The notes under the pieces were generated by a model that saw nothing but the letters and a program-made list of their open reading frames with translations, searched no databases and was not told the origin of the DNA. From Strix aluco (taxonomy: Eukaryota; Chordata; Aves; Strigiformes; Strigidae), in NCBI RefSeq assembly GCF_031877795.1, contig NC_133932.1, forward strand, positions 72,281,937 through 72,345,936: DNA of 64,000 nt, written 5' to 3'. The number at the start of each line of letters is the position of its first letter. The stretch's first letter is position 1. The position numbers and the translations under genes are program-made. Positions 14,632 to 64,000 of this stretch are shown piece after piece.

Positions 14632-15559
14632 TGTGGTGGTGCAATTCTTACCGCTCCCCACCCCTCCTTCTTGGGCTGCTTGGTGCTACGTGTGATTCCA
14701 CCCACATCCCCCGAGCTATACACCAATCTGTGGAGATAAGGACTGATAACGAGCCTGGCTCCTGCCCCTCCTGATTGCTCGGAAATGGTTAAAACGGCCC
14801 ATCATCTCCTAAAGGCCTGGCACGCCTGTGCCTGGGATGTGGTCAAATGGGAACAATAACAGAGTTGCACATTCATGAAGTTCTTGTGCAACTGCTGGAA
14901 GGCACCAGATGGTATCTGACAAAAGTCAATTATCTTGGACCCTATAAATGGCGACCACAAGGGAGACCCTTTGAGCTCTCCTGGATCGCAGCGGGCCTGT
15001 GACCAGCACCTCCCCTGAGCTGGGACGCCTCTCAGATACCAAAACCCTTAAGGTGTTATCCACTGCCAGAGCTGACGGAAGGCCAGGGCAACGTCCACCC
15101 GCTCGAGTCTCAATTATCGCCCATTGAGGAATGCCAAGGCATTGTGAGTATTTACTCTAATCTCGAGAAGAGGGAAATTTTCCTTTGAGCTAGCTTCTCT
15201 TTCACCCGTTCTTTCTCTGTTTATTGGTGTGTGGGTATGTACTTCATTCTACTGGATCCAGATACTTTCGTTTCTGTGTGTGTGTTTGTACGTTTTGTGT
15301 TCATTCTACTGGATCCAAATACTTTTGTCTCTGTGCGTGTGTTTGTATGTTTTGTGTATGCGCATGTATATATGCATAAATTAAGGTACCATTAAGTAAG
15401 TTAGTGTGAATCTTGTCATTTTAGAATCTGTGAATAAGTCGCTTTCCTTTCTTTCAGCATTTCTGAATTATTTTGTAATAATAATAAATTGCTGTTAGTT
15501 ATTAATAAATCTAGATTTCTTACTAAATCATTACCGTGTCAATACTTTCATCCACCACA
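14632..15559 (+). mobile_element. Solo LTR of an endogenous retrovirus (ERVL-like), 928 bp
   Basis: The element begins TGTGGTGG and ends CCACCACA, a perfect 8-bp terminal inverted repeat with TG...CA ends. It is flanked by a perfect 5-bp target duplication, GATGT, at 14627-14631 and 15560-15564. A TATAAAT at 14943-14949 and AATAAA signals at 15483-15488 and 15504-15509 suggest plus orientation. No internal retroviral region adjoins it, so it is a solo LTR left by recombination. A 5-bp duplication fits ERVL-type elements; the family name is not certain. Confidence 0.88.
15243..15356 (+). repeat. 57-bp tandem duplication inside the solo LTR
   Basis: Two adjacent 57-bp units (15243-15299 and 15300-15356) both begin TTCATTCTACTGGATCCA and end in a GT-rich part closing with TTTTGTG. 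They differ at only a few positions. Each holds a BamHI-type GGATCC and a TG-rich tract. Confidence 0.9.
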
Positions 15560-15564
15560 GATGT
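15560..15564. repeat. Target-site duplication, right copy
   Basis: GATGT immediately follows the terminal CCACCACA and matches 14627-14631. An undamaged pair indicates a fairly young insertion. Confidence 0.88.
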
Positions 15565-63368
<47,804 letters not shown>

Positions 63369-64000
63369 ATGAATGATCTTTATATCAAACGCATATTGAA
63401 ATTGCTACCAAATGAAACTGGGGGACAAAATCCTCACATAGCATTAAATTTGAAGATTGCAACTTATTGCTATTTTTACACTTTGTTTATATGAAAAGTA
63501 AACCTTTAATTTGACAGCCTTATACAATAGTTGTAGTTTGTTGCATGTATAGGGCTTATTTAGTGATAAAATAGGTGCTGTTATGATGGAATGTTTATTA
63601 TTTTCATTTTTTTATTATGGAATGTTCTGGTTTTGTATTTTTTTATTTCTAAGCTTGTGAACACTATCTTTCCCTTTTTAGAGCTGTTTTCCCTTTTATT
63701 AAAACCATGTTTAACTGAATTCTGTGAAGAAAATGTTAACGTATGTGCATCACTTAGAAGTAAAGATTTTTCTTTTCCATATCTTCTGCTGAAGCTATGG
63801 TAGCAATATCAATGCCAGCTATCACTATGCAAGGTTGAAAGTGGCAATCTTCTGGAGCTTCTCTGACTTTCTAGTTTGTACATTTCTTTGGTATAATTAG
63901 ATGTTCATCTTTAAATTTTTTGAACAAGTTGTTTAAAAATGCAGAGACAAAATTGGAAGAAGTTACTGTTTCACTTTCTGTAGCGTAGAAGTGCTTTTCA
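63369..64000 (+). other. ANKRD10: ANKRD10 3' untranslated region (partial, runs off window)
   Basis: The sequence after the stop codon is AT-rich with no coding potential. I see no AATAAA before the window ends. The variant signal ATTAAA occurs at 63443-63448 and at 63698-63703. Either might be used, but the main polyadenylation site may lie beyond 64000. Confidence 0.8.

Overview
The window is vertebrate nuclear DNA, almost certainly from a bird. It is AT-rich, lacks prokaryotic gene organisation, and has one GC-rich CpG island. It carries a minus-strand CR1 LINE fragment, a solo LTR with a perfect 5-bp target duplication, and a second LTR of a type I associate with neoavian endogenous retroviruses. 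The second LTR makes a non-galliform (neoavian) bird more likely than chicken, but that is an inference.

The only gene I can support is ANKRD10 (ankyrin repeat domain 10), on the plus strand and complete in its coding sequence. Six coding exons lie at 26501-26701, 32564-32716, 40907-40998, 56006-56241, 59900-59992 and 62902-63368. All five introns are GT-AG and the phases agree. The exons sum to 1242 nt, giving 413 residues plus a stop, close to the roughly 420-residue mammalian protein. The N-terminal half is an ankyrin repeat array. A bipartite nuclear localisation signal, an acidic linker and a conserved C-terminal tail follow. The 3' UTR runs off the right edge.

Layout: 1-25.8 kb is apparently intergenic, with a CR1 fragment (4.8-5.9 kb) and a 928-bp solo LTR (14.6-15.6 kb). 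A CpG island (about 25.87-27.33 kb) holds the promoter and exon 1. The rest of the window is introns. Intron 2 carries a minus-strand ERVK-like LTR. Intron 3 (15 kb) contains antisense coding-like blocks that may be a decayed retrocopy. Intron 4 follows, and intron 5 starts with an in-frame open extension of exon 5.

The points most worth checking are the intron-5 readthrough isoform with a possible intronic polyadenylation site, the antisense coding-like blocks in intron 3, and a possible change in strand composition at the CpG island that would fit divergent transcription. I found no bacterial-type system, CRISPR array or other novel multi-gene system. Most open frames in the window are chance frames.
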